From Campylobacterales bacterium (GTDB taxonomy: Bacteria; Campylobacterota_A; Desulfurellia; JAADFJ01): 9,967 nucleotides of DNA. The translations under genes and the position numbers were made by a program. Of the stretch, positions 1-6,264 are shown in pieces (positions within the stretch are counted from its first letter, which is position 1; each line of letters begins with the position of its first letter). The DNA is taken from assembly GCA_027080125.1 (NCBI GenBank), contig JALWSW010000239.1, positions 1 through 9,967 on the forward strand, written 5' to 3'. The notes below the pieces were generated by a model. That model was not told the DNA's origin and made no database searches. It saw nothing but the letters and a program-made list of their open reading frames with translations.

Positions 1-608
1 GAGAACCTGTATCCGATACAATAAAAAACGATTTCGACAATGCCAGGATGAATGTAAGACAGATATACGCAACCGCTGAGGCGGGACTGATAGGTTATGA
101 ATGCAAAAACTTCCAAGGTTTTCATATAGCCGACAGGATTTTTGTGGAAATAGTGGACGCAAACGGCAAAAATGTTCCGACAAACACCCCTGGAGAAGTC
201 GTAATAACCCTGCTCTCAAACTATACATACCCTCTTATACGATACGGCACAGGAGATATAGCGAGATTCATAAAATCCGAATGTCATAATAAAGATGATT
301 CCTATCTTCTTTCAAACATAGAAGGCAGAGTTGATCAGACAGTAAAAATCAGAGGCATGTTTGTGTACCCATCAGCCGTCAACGAACTTTTATCAGATTT
401 TAAACAAATAGGAAAAGCAAAACTGGTTATTGAAAGAAAACATGAAAGAGACTACGCAACATTGCTGCTGGAAACAGAGTCAAATATAGACTATAATGAA
501 ATTATCTTGAAGGCAAAAGAGATAATGAAAGTAAAAATTGACTCGATAAAAAAGGCAAAAATTGAAGATAACGATAAACTGATTGAGGATAGAAGAAAAT
601 TCCAATAG
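1..608 (+). CDS. Phenylacetate-CoA ligase family protein (PaaK-like), 3' part only
   Basis: C-terminal part of an ANL-superfamily adenylate-forming enzyme of the PaaK type, which joins an aryl acid to CoA through an acyl-AMP. The frame is open to the left edge (first full codon at base 3), so the 5' end lies outside the window; an ATG at 48 is internal. Visible motifs are the YATAEAG block (66-86), equivalent to the family's Y-G-x-T/S-E-x-G substrate/AMP motif; YPLIRYGTGDIA (228-263), whose Arg and Asp normally contact the ribose; and the hinge GRVDQTVKIRG (324-356), followed by the small C-terminal lid domain typical of PaaK enzymes. Family membership is secure; the substrate (phenylacetate, indoleacetate or another aryl acid) is not. 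The CBS-ACT gene follows after 13 bp, probably in the same transcript. Such ligases often sit beside small ACT proteins and indolepyruvate ferredoxin oxidoreductases in anaerobes, but that partner is not in view. The Ala in place of Gly in YGxTE is a mild oddity. Confidence 0.88.
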   Translation, partial: EPVSDTIKNDFDNARMNVRQIYATAEAGLIGYECKNFQGFHIADRIFVEIVDANGKNVPTNTPGEVVITLLSNYTYPLIRYGTGDIARFIKSECHNKDDSYLLSNIEGRVDQTVKIRGMFVYPSAVNELLSDFKQIGKAKLVIERKHERDYATLLLETESNIDYNEIILKAKEIMKVKIDSIKKAKIEDNDKLIEDRRKFQ

Positions 609-621
609 CCGGAGGTAGATG

Positions 622-1293
622 ATGTATGTCAGAAATTGGATGAAAACAGAGGTTGTAACTGCAAAACCAAGTGATACATTCTACGAAATCGCAAAAACCA
701 TGAGAGAGAAAAAAATCAGACACATGCCTGTTGTAGACAACCAGAAGATAATAGGCATGCTAAGCGACAGGGACCTAAGACTTGCAGCTCCCTCTGCGGC
801 AACCAGTTTATCAAAGGGAGAGATAGGATATCTTTTGGAAAAAGTAACTGCTGCTGAAATTATGAATCATCAGCTTTTCGTGGTAAAACCTGATACGACA
901 ATAGAATATGCCTCAAAAATGATGAAAGATCACAAGATAGGTGCTCTTCCGGTGGTTGAGAACGGTGGTAAAATAGTCGGTATAATCTCAACAATAGATA
1001 TTCTTGAGGCGTTTTACGATGTTATGGGAGGATCGGCAAAAAGCCATAGATTAACAATACAAACCTCAGACAAAATAGGAGCCTTGGCTGAAATCACCAG
1101 AATAATAGCTGATCATGAAGGTTTTATAATAAGCATCGTAACACCGTATTACGGCACAAATCAGACAAGAGCGCTTGTGGTTGTAAGGGTTCAGGCACCG
1201 GATATAGAAAAGATTGTAAACGATTTGGAGAAACATGGTAACAGCGTTGATTCCATATACAAGTGCAATCCTGAAGGCTGGAAAAGAAGGTAA
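622..1293 (+). CDS. Two-CBS-domain plus ACT-domain protein (AcuB-like)
   Basis: A 223-residue soluble cytoplasmic regulatory protein. Residues about 1-55 form a first CBS repeat ending in GMLSDRDLR (45-53). Residues about 78-130 form a second, ending in GIISTIDIL (120-128). Residues about 142-215 form an ACT domain beginning RLTIQTSDKIGALAEI. CBS pairs usually bind adenine nucleotides and ACT domains bind amino acids or similar small ligands, so this is most likely a ligand sensor; no catalytic motif is visible. The domain order matches AcuB-type proteins. I chose the second of two adjacent ATGs (622 rather than 619): GGAGG at 611-615 gives a 6-nt spacing to 622 but only 3 nt to 619, and MYVRNWM is a typical beginning for the family. 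It ends with tandem TAA TAA stops at 1291-1296. It lies 13 bp after the PaaK-like ligase, which suggests that it responds to, or controls, that aryl-acid pathway; this role is inference. Confidence 0.88.
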   Translation: MYVRNWMKTEVVTAKPSDTFYEIAKTMREKKIRHMPVVDNQKIIGMLSDRDLRLAAPSAATSLSKGEIGYLLEKVTAAEIMNHQLFVVKPDTTIEYASKMMKDHKIGALPVVENGGKIVGIISTIDILEAFYDVMGGSAKSHRLTIQTSDKIGALAEITRIIADHEGFIISIVTPYYGTNQTRALVVVRVQAPDIEKIVNDLEKHGNSVDSIYKCNPEGWKRR

Positions 1294-1457
1294 TAACTAT
1301 ACAGTGTAAATCCGCCAAACCAATCATCTGCCTGCGAAGTGAATGATTTTACAAGGGAAAAGTCAGCCCAACGGGATAAATGAAAAACCACTCGCATGGC
1401 AGCTGAAATTTTGTAATGACGTAAAGAGCGTAGCAACCTTATCCTTAGGTTCCGGAA
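1294..1457. other. Non-coding gap between convergent genes with a structured, RNA-like core
   Basis: No gene is recognised in these 164 bases. The core folds well on paper. Bases 1328-1341 pair with 1389-1402 through three blocks (CTGCC/GGCAG, TGCGA/TCGCA, GTG/CAC), giving 13 Watson-Crick pairs with one bulged base on each side (A1338, T1397). Further out, TCCG (1311-1314) can pair with CGGA (1453-1456) and AACC (1318-1321) with GGTT (1448-1451). Loop bases TTACAA (1349-1354) match TTGTAA (1411-1416) beyond the stem, so a pseudoknot is possible. GGG at 1355-1357 and GGG at 1373-1375 compete for CCC at 1367-1369. A small hairpin AACCT/AGGTT (1435-1439/1447-1451) lies next to the ubiA stop. The strand cannot be told from symmetry, and there is no T run, so it is not a normal intrinsic terminator. 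It could be a small RNA, a 3' UTR element or a degraded mobile sequence. I could not match it to 6S, tmRNA, SRP, RNase P or a common riboswitch by eye. Confidence 0.45.
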
Positions 1458-2318
1458 TCAGAGCAGCTCTATTGCGACTGCAACAAGCACAATAACACCG
1501 ACAAAACTGTTTATATTAAAAAAAGCCATATAAACCTTGCCTTTCTTCATTGAAGCGGCAAGAATCTGCTCATAAATCAAAAGAATTCCTATAACAATAA
1601 TGGCAATATAATAGGCAGCTCCAAATCCGTTCACAATGCCTGCTGTAGCAAGAAGCAAAAAACTTACAAAATGAAAGAGTCTCGAAAAATCGAGGGCTCT
1701 GCTTTTTCCATACACCGATGAGACCGAATAGATATGATTCTTAATATCAAAATCGTAATCAAGCATACTGTAGATCATATCAAAGCCTGTTACCCAAAAA
1801 GCGACCGAAAGTCCGAAAAACAGAATTCGAAATGAAAAATGCGGATCTATAGCCAGATATGCGCCAACCGGAGCCAATCCGTCGATAGCTCCCAAAAGCA
1901 GATGACAGATTACGCTGAATCGTTTTGTGTAAGGATATATTATAAAAAGGACAACTACAAGAAAGGAAAGTTTGAAAACAAGCATATTTATCAGGTAGGT
2001 GGAAATCTCGAATATTAGCAACATCGCCAATGAAAAAAGCAGTGCGGATGAAATATTTAATTTTCCAGAAGGAATTTCACGCTCACTTGTTCTTGGATTT
2101 CGTTTGTCAATATCTGCATCAATAATTCTGTTAAGCGCCATGGCAAGTGAACGAGCCGAAACCATTGCAATAGAAATCAGAACAAAAATTCTGAGATCCG
2201 GCAAGCCGTTTGCCGCTATCAGCATACCGATAAATGCGAACGGAAGCGCAAAAATCGAATGAGAAAATTTTATCATGCTTGAAAAGGTTTTAAGCGTCTC
2301 CAGTACCTTCGAATTCAT
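1458..2318 (-). CDS. UbiA-family prenyltransferase, probable menaquinone enzyme MqnP-like
   Basis: An integral inner-membrane aromatic prenyltransferase, 286 residues, with about eight or nine hydrophobic helices. It attaches a polyprenyl chain to an aromatic ring. The first Mg-diphosphate motif is N63-x3-D67-x3-D71 (NRIIDADID), followed by KRNPRT and a basic stretch (R80-K86). The second Asp-rich region is D180...Y183...D187-Y-D189-F-D191, ending in a segment (HIYSVSSVYG) typical of the subgroup annotated as putative 4-hydroxybenzoate polyprenyltransferase, many members of which act in the futalosine route on 1,4-dihydroxy-6-naphthoate. I therefore favour menaquinone over ubiquinone synthesis, but no other mqn gene is in view. 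It is the last gene of the minus-strand operon: its ATG overlaps the pgsA TGA as ATGA (4 bp), implying translational coupling. A weak SD, AGAGG, at 2329-2333 is partly inside a hairpin. Family is certain; the exact substrate is not. Confidence 0.87.
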   Translation of the reverse strand: MNSKVLETLKTFSSMIKFSHSIFALPFAFIGMLIAANGLPDLRIFVLISIAMVSARSLAMALNRIIDADIDKRNPRTSEREIPSGKLNISSALLFSLAMLLIFEISTYLINMLVFKLSFLVVVLFIIYPYTKRFSVICHLLLGAIDGLAPVGAYLAIDPHFSFRILFFGLSVAFWVTGFDMIYSMLDYDFDIKNHIYSVSSVYGKSRALDFSRLFHFVSFLLLATAGIVNGFGAAYYIAIIVIGILLIYEQILAASMKKGKVYMAFFNINSFVGVIVLVAVAIELL

Positions 2319-2848
2319 TTTCTACTTGCCTCTGAAAAATAGTTTTTCAGATAGATTATTACCGAAAATATTGCCAGCAGCATAGCAATATAAAGAATAA
2401 CCATACCCAATTCTCTTTTTCCAAGCAGCAAAATGATAAGTGCTGCAAACTGAGACCCTGTCTTAAACTTTCCCCACCAATTAGCTGAAATCACAACACC
2501 TGAATCTGCCGCTATTGCTCGCAGTCCTGTAGCAAGCAGTTCTCTTGCCACAAAAACTATGACAATCCATCCGGCAATCATCTTTATATCCGTCATTGCT
2601 ATCATCACCGATATCACCATCAGTTTATCAGCTACAGGGTCAAGAAGTTTGCCGATGTTTGTCACCTGATTTGTTCGCCTTGCTATCTGACCATCCATAA
2701 TATCTGTTGCAACAGCCAAAATCAGCACAAAAACGGTAAATGTAAAAAACTGCTGTCTATCTTGATATATAAAAACTACAGCCAGAGGAATCAGTAATAT
2801 CCTGACAAGTGTTAGAATGTTAGGAATGGTAGCGATACCTTTTTTCAT
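2315..2848 (-). CDS. pgsA: CDP-diacylglycerol--glycerol-3-phosphate 3-phosphatidyltransferase
   Basis: Inner-membrane enzyme of the CDP-alcohol phosphotransferase family. It makes phosphatidylglycerophosphate from CDP-diacylglycerol and glycerol-3-phosphate, the committed step to phosphatidylglycerol and cardiolipin. The signature D-G-x2-A-R-x8-G-x3-D-x3-D is intact at D52 G53, A56 R57, G66, D70 and D74, with the extra upstream D49. The 177-residue length, the N-terminal MKKGIATIPNILTLVRI start and the four or more hydrophobic segments all fit PgsA. It begins 6 bp after the transglycosylase stop and its TGA overlaps the start of the prenyltransferase gene. The Shine-Dalgarno is weak (GGAAG about 12 nt upstream), so expression probably depends on read-through translation from upstream. 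A close relative, phosphatidylserine synthase, is less likely because the N-terminal region and size match PgsA. Confidence 0.93.
   Translation of the reverse strand: MKKGIATIPNILTLVRILLIPLAVVFIYQDRQQFFTFTVFVLILAVATDIMDGQIARRTNQVTNIGKLLDPVADKLMVISVMIAMTDIKMIAGWIVIVFVARELLATGLRAIAADSGVVISANWWGKFKTGSQFAALIILLLGKRELGMVILYIAMLLAIFSVIIYLKNYFSEASRK
2331..2351 (-). promoter_or_regulatory. 9-bp perfect hairpin just upstream of the ubiA-like start
   Basis: TCTGAAAAA (2331-2339) and TTTTTCAGA (2343-2351) form a perfect 9-bp stem with a 3-base loop, inside the last codons of pgsA. In the minus-strand mRNA the stem takes in three of the five bases of the probable SD (AGAGG, 2329-2333) of the downstream prenyltransferase gene. 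A ribosome finishing pgsA would open it, which fits the ATGA coupling. A stem of this size in A/T-rich DNA can arise by chance, so the function is inference. Confidence 0.35.
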
Positions 2849-2854
2849 ATTTTT

Positions 2855-3388
2855 TCAACTTCCATGTTTTCTGAAGTATTTCTCCCATTTAACAATCGAT
2901 CTCAGATAGTTCAGAGAGCGCTCATCAACTATTCTGTTATTTTTGATACTGTTTTCTCCACCGTAATAAGATGCTATGACCAGCGATTTTTTGCGAAACC
3001 GCCTTTTTAGAAATTTAAGATAACGTATCGAAGCTTCAAGATTTCGTTCAGGATCGTAGAGGCTGCTTCTATCTATTCCGAATCGCCTTGCGGTTTCAGG
3101 TTTAACCTGCATCAGTCCTATTGCCCCGGCGTCTGAGACAACGTTGGGATTGAAATCGGATTCGACTTTCGCTATAGCCAGCAACAAATCCGGATCAATG
3201 TTGTTATTGGTTGCTTTTGATACAATCATTTCCTTGATTTTGTTTTTACCTGTTGTACTTGGCAAAACCGGTTTGGAAAGATTGCTTATGTAGATTGTTC
3301 CGTCGCGACTGTATGATAGATGCAACTTTCCCGCCCATGCAATCTCGGATAAACAGAAAAAAGCCATCAGGATAATGATTTTATACAT
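2855..3388 (-). CDS. Small exported lytic transglycosylase (SLT/GEWL-like)
   Basis: A 177-residue periplasmic murein lytic transglycosylase that cleaves the MurNAc-GlcNAc bond. Residues 1-19 are a signal peptide: short basic start (MYK), hydrophobic core IIILMAFFCL, and an A-x-A cleavage site after A19. The mature protein opens with a strand-like GTIYISN patch, then the SLT domain from about 62: IDPDLLLAIAKVES with catalytic Glu76, GAIGLMQVKPETA (88-100), and the YDPERNLEASIRYLKFL helix (111-127). The usual A-Y-N-A-G substrate motif reads SYYGG (140-144), so the conserved Asn is replaced by Tyr. The start at 3388 overlaps the end of the phosphomannomutase gene by 22 bp. I prefer it to the ATG at 3367, which would remove the charged n-region of the signal peptide. 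Neither start has a clear SD, so coupling to the upstream gene is likely. The paralogue identity (MltC, MltE or Slt-like) cannot be decided. Confidence 0.87.
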   Translation of the reverse strand: MYKIIILMAFFCLSEIAWAGKLHLSYSRDGTIYISNLSKPVLPSTTGKNKIKEMIVSKATNNNIDPDLLLAIAKVESDFNPNVVSDAGAIGLMQVKPETARRFGIDRSSLYDPERNLEASIRYLKFLKRRFRKKSLVIASYYGGENSIKNNRIVDERSLNYLRSIVKWEKYFRKHGS

Positions 3389-4782
3389 TTATCGACAATG
3401 GCATCGACCCTGGTTTTTATCTTTTTCAGATTTTCAGGGCTACCAGCTTCAAATCGAGACACCAAAACCGCCTGAGTATTGCTTGCTCTAACAAGAGCCC
3501 ATCCATCTTCGAAAACTATCCGTACCCCATCTATTGTTATGATATCTTTAATGTCTTCATAATTCTCTTTTTCTATCGCCTCTTTGACAAGCAAAGGAAT
3601 CTTATGCTTTATCTTATCAGGGCACTCCGTTCTGATCTCAGGTGTTGTAACGGTTTCAGGCAGATCTTTCAGCAAATCAGACAGCTTAAATTCCCGATTG
3701 CGTATTCTGTTTTTTACAAAGATCTCAGCTAATCTCAGACTTGCATAAATAGCATCGTCATATCCATAGTATCTATCCTTAAAAAACAGATGTCCGCTCA
3801 TCTCTCCAGCCAATACCGCACCCGTTTCTTTCATCTTAGCCTTAATTAATGAGTGACCGGTTTTCCACATAATAATGTTTCCTCCGGCGTTTTTAACCGT
3901 CTCATACAAAACATTGCTGCTTTTTACCTCGCTTATTATCACCGGTGCCTCTTTTTTCTTCCAACTGGCTATAATATCAAGCGCAAAGATAAGCAGAAGT
4001 TTATCGCCCCAGATTGTTCTTCCGGTCTCATCCACCGCTCCTATTCTGTCCGCATCTCCGTCGTAAGCTATTCCGAAATCGGATTTTGTCTCCTTGACTT
4101 TTCGTTTTAACTCCTCCAGATTTGCCTCTATGGTAGGATCGGGATGATGATTCGGAAAATTACCGTCCGGATTGCTGTAAAGCTCGATTACCTCAAACCC
4201 AAGCTTTTTAAAAACAGTAGGCGCTGCAATACCTGCGGTTCCGTTGCCCGAATCCACAACAACCTTTACAGAACGCTCAAGTTGCTTGATTAAATCAGCA
4301 GTTTCGGAAAAATTATCAGTAAGCGTTTTTATATAGCTATCTAATATATTAAACTTCTTATAGCTTCCGGTTTCTCTATTTTCTACGGGCAGATTCATTC
4401 TTTTTTCAATCTCTTTGATTGCTCCTCCGTAGATTGTATCGTTTCCTACGCACAGTTTCATTCCGTTATATTCGGGCGGATTGTGCGAACCGGTTATCAT
4501 TATCGCCCCGCTTGTATCAAGCCTGAATGTAGAATAGTAAAGAACCGGCGTTGGAACAAGCCCGATGTCAATCACATTTAATCCGTTTGCAAGCAAACCT
4601 TTTGTAGCTGCGACGCTCAAATCTTTTGAGCTTAGCCTTGCATCATATCCGATGGCAACAGAATTGCCGTCTTTTCTGTCCTTTAACATCTGCCCGAAAA
4701 TAGTCGCTATCTTTTTTGCAGTATCATTTTTTAATGTTTTGCCTACAATACCGCGTATATCGTATTGTCTGAAAATTGACAT
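3367..4782 (-). CDS. Phosphomannomutase/phosphoglucomutase (AlgC-type)
   Basis: Cytoplasmic alpha-D-phosphohexomutase, 471 residues, that interconverts mannose or glucose 6- and 1-phosphates and so feeds GDP-mannose and UDP-glucose for LPS and exopolysaccharide. All four active-site elements are present: phosphoserine loop TGSHNP with Ser99, Mg loop DGDADR (241-246), sugar-recognition loop GEMSGH (326-331) and C-terminal phosphate-binding RASNT (432-436). The N-terminal FRQYDIRG (4-11) is also standard. GEMSGH favours the dual PMM/PGM group over phosphoglucosamine mutase (GlmM), and the length fits. The ATG at 4782 has a strong SD (GGAGGT, complement of 4788-4793) with 5-nt spacing. It is the first gene of the minus-strand envelope operon and is preceded by a good promoter. 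Which sugar predominates in vivo cannot be read from sequence. Confidence 0.94.
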   Translation of the reverse strand: MSIFRQYDIRGIVGKTLKNDTAKKIATIFGQMLKDRKDGNSVAIGYDARLSSKDLSVAATKGLLANGLNVIDIGLVPTPVLYYSTFRLDTSGAIMITGSHNPPEYNGMKLCVGNDTIYGGAIKEIEKRMNLPVENRETGSYKKFNILDSYIKTLTDNFSETADLIKQLERSVKVVVDSGNGTAGIAAPTVFKKLGFEVIELYSNPDGNFPNHHPDPTIEANLEELKRKVKETKSDFGIAYDGDADRIGAVDETGRTIWGDKLLLIFALDIIASWKKKEAPVIISEVKSSNVLYETVKNAGGNIIMWKTGHSLIKAKMKETGAVLAGEMSGHLFFKDRYYGYDDAIYASLRLAEIFVKNRIRNREFKLSDLLKDLPETVTTPEIRTECPDKIKHKIPLLVKEAIEKENYEDIKDIITIDGVRIVFEDGWALVRASNTQAVLVSRFEAGSPENLKKIKTRVDAIVDKCIKSLS

Positions 4783-4814
4783 CAGGCACCTCCACTTGCA
4801 ATATCAACCGATAA

Positions 4815-4842
4815 ATAATAACATACTTTTGTGGCGGTTCAA
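4815..4842 (-). promoter_or_regulatory. Sigma-70-like promoter for the minus-strand envelope operon
   Basis: On the minus strand, -35 TTGAAC (4837-4842, 4 of 6 to consensus) is followed after 16 bases by -10 TATTAT (4815-4820, 5 of 6). Transcription would start near 4808, leaving a leader of about 25 nt with the GGAGGT site before the phosphomannomutase ATG. It is in the right place in the divergent intergenic region. Confidence 0.6.
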
Positions 4843-4851
4843 ATCAATCTT

Positions 4852-4880
4852 TTGCATAGAAAGCGTAACAGGTTTTAGAT
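4852..4880 (+). promoter_or_regulatory. Possible weak promoter for the CLC gene
   Basis: TTGCAT (4852-4857), a 17-base spacer and TTAGAT (4875-4880) lie 24 bp before the ATG. Each hexamer matches consensus at only three positions. It is the best plus-strand candidate in the 121-bp divergent gap, but it is weak. Confidence 0.25.
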
Positions 4881-4903
4881 TTTCTGACTAAACAGGTGAA
4901 TAG

Positions 4904-6166
4904 ATGTTTAAAAATAAAATAAAAGAATGCCTTAAACTTGCCAAGGATGTTCGTGCCGACTGGATAGCTGTTGCGCGCTTCAGCTTAAACTGGGTGCCAT
5001 TTGCAATAGCTGCCGGAATTGCAATCGGATTGTGCGCATCACTATTTGACTGGCTTTTGACCATAATAAACCGATTTGTAGCTGCTTCAATGGTCAGTAC
5101 CCTTGCTTTTTCGCTTTTTGCAGCGGCTATAACCGGTATATTGATAAACAAAGATGAGTCTATTGCCGGAGCCGGAATAAATTATGTTTTAGGGCATCTG
5201 TTTAGTTCAAAACTGAATATAGCTCAGTTTATCGGCAAATTCACGGCAAGTATTCTTGCGCTTTCGGGAAGTTTTATTGCCGGAAGAGAAGGTCCCTCGT
5301 TTTTCCTGGGTGCTTCAATTGCCCATTTTGTATCGAAATATTTTAATATAGAGAAAAAATTTACCGATTATATAGCGTTGGTGGGAGCCGGAGCATTTAC
5401 AGGAGCCCTTCTTAAGGCTCCTCTTGGAGGGGCTCTGTTTGCTCTTGAGGTAAGATACCTTATGGATATGGACTATAAGCCGTTTCCGCAGACGATAGTT
5501 GCCTCTTCAGTCAGTTTTTTTATATTTTCTCTTTTTCGCGGACACAGTTCGTTTATAAGCCTTTCAACCAAACCGATCTGGCATCCCAAAATTCTGCCGG
5601 CTCTTGTTGCCTTAGGCGTTTTAATAGCCGTTTTAACCTATATCTATATAAACATATTTCATTTTGCAAGCTGCCTATCAGCTCATCTGAAAAGCTCCAT
5701 TCGTCCGCTTGCAGGAGTTGTTCTGGCAATCCCAATACTTATTGTTTTGCTGCATATTGATAATTATCAGATTCTTTCTGTTTCGGTAAACTATAACGCG
5801 TTAAACCAAATTCTTCAAAATCAGATCGGAATAACCGATTCTATTGTTCATATTCTCTTTATCGTATCGCTTGTTTCTTTGACAATAGGCTTCGGCATAT
5901 CAGGCGGATTGGTGCTTCCGAGTCTGTTTATCGGGGCATTGGCAGGGAATATCTTCGGTGTCATTTTTGGAGACACCCTGACATTTACCCTGGCTGGTAT
6001 GGCTGCAATGCTTGCCTCAACCGCAAAAACGCCTGTTGCTGCAATCGTGATAGTGCTGGAGATGAGCGGAACCGACATCGTAATTCCTATTACCGCATCT
6101 GTAGTTGTAAGCTATATTTTGACATATGGAAAAAATATTTACGGAGCCCAGCAGATAGAGCGATAG
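4904..6166 (+). CDS. CLC-family chloride channel/transporter
   Basis: Polytopic inner-membrane protein of 420 residues that moves chloride or another anion; family members are homodimers. The gating-glutamate motif GREGP is intact (127-131, E129), as is its helix GASIA. The third anion-binding motif reads GLVLP (335-339), and a C-terminal Tyr in KNIYG (Y413) aligns with E. coli ClcA Y445. Two differences stand out. The first filter motif, normally GSGIP, reads GAGIN (89-93). The position aligned with the ClcA internal proton glutamate E203 is Val183 (FALEV against FIIEE). A non-acidic residue there is common in passive channels, so this may be a channel rather than an H+/Cl- exchanger; that is inference from alignment by eye. 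There is no C-terminal CBS domain. SD AGGTGA (4894-4899) is 4 nt from the ATG. It stands alone, divergent from the envelope operon and ahead of the rpsF promoters. Confidence 0.92.
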   Translation: MFKNKIKECLKLAKDVRADWIAVARFSLNWVPFAIAAGIAIGLCASLFDWLLTIINRFVAASMVSTLAFSLFAAAITGILINKDESIAGAGINYVLGHLFSSKLNIAQFIGKFTASILALSGSFIAGREGPSFFLGASIAHFVSKYFNIEKKFTDYIALVGAGAFTGALLKAPLGGALFALEVRYLMDMDYKPFPQTIVASSVSFFIFSLFRGHSSFISLSTKPIWHPKILPALVALGVLIAVLTYIYINIFHFASCLSAHLKSSIRPLAGVVLAIPILIVLLHIDNYQILSVSVNYNALNQILQNQIGITDSIVHILFIVSLVSLTIGFGISGGLVLPSLFIGALAGNIFGVIFGDTLTFTLAGMAAMLASTAKTPVAAIVIVLEMSGTDIVIPITASVVVSYILTYGKNIYGAQQIER

Positions 6167-6171
6167 AACTA

Positions 6172-6200
6172 TTGACATAAGCTGCTCTAAAGATTATGAT
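6172..6200 (+). promoter_or_regulatory. Strong sigma-70-like promoter P1 of the rpsF operon
   Basis: Perfect -35 TTGACA (6172-6177), an optimal 17-base spacer and -10 TATGAT (6195-6200, 5 of 6). The predicted start is near 6207, giving a leader of about 58 nt. It begins 5 bp after the CLC stop codon. Confidence 0.8.
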
Positions 6201-6206
6201 TTGATG

Positions 6207-6234
6207 TTGAAAACGATTTTTCTATGGATATAAT
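6207..6234 (+). promoter_or_regulatory. Strong sigma-70-like promoter P2 of the rpsF operon
   Basis: -35 TTGAAA (6207-6212, 5 of 6), a 16-base spacer and perfect -10 TATAAT (6229-6234). The predicted start is near 6241, giving a leader of about 24 nt. With P1 this makes a tandem arrangement, as expected for ribosomal protein genes. Confidence 0.75.
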
Positions 6235-6246
6235 GACCGTTCCATA
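6223..6246 (+). promoter_or_regulatory. Leader hairpin with CCG loop, candidate S6:S18 autoregulatory site
   Basis: TATGGA (6223-6228) and TCCATA (6241-6246) form a 6-bp stem with a 12-base loop that carries ACCGT. Known rpsF leaders bind the S6:S18 complex through a stem with an exposed CCG, so this is a plausible autoregulatory site. It would be complete only in P1 transcripts because its loop contains the P2 -10 box. The fit to the known motif is loose. Confidence 0.3.
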
Positions 6247-6264
6247 TAAAAAGAAGAGGTGCAT

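Noticed and set aside
1191..1436. 81-residue minus-strand open frame spanning the end of the CBS-ACT gene and the intergenic element
   Set aside because: Most of it is antisense to a real gene, the composition is unlike a structured protein and there is no SD; the non-coding element explains the rest better.
1311..1456. Integron attC site (imperfect stem with extrahelical bases, GCCCAAC at 1366-1372)
   Set aside because: No matching GTTRRRY partner at the other end, no integrase and no cassette-like layout.
4585..4631. Two short palindromes (GTTTGC/GCAAAC and GCTCAAA/TTTGAGC) within the phosphomannomutase gene
   Set aside because: Arms of 6 and 7 bp inside coding sequence are expected by chance, and nothing places them at a regulatory position.
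5401..5422. 7-bp inverted repeat AGGAGCC/GGCTCCT in the CLC gene
   Set aside because: Lies within a conserved coding stretch (KAPLGG region), has no T run, and is of a size expected by chance.
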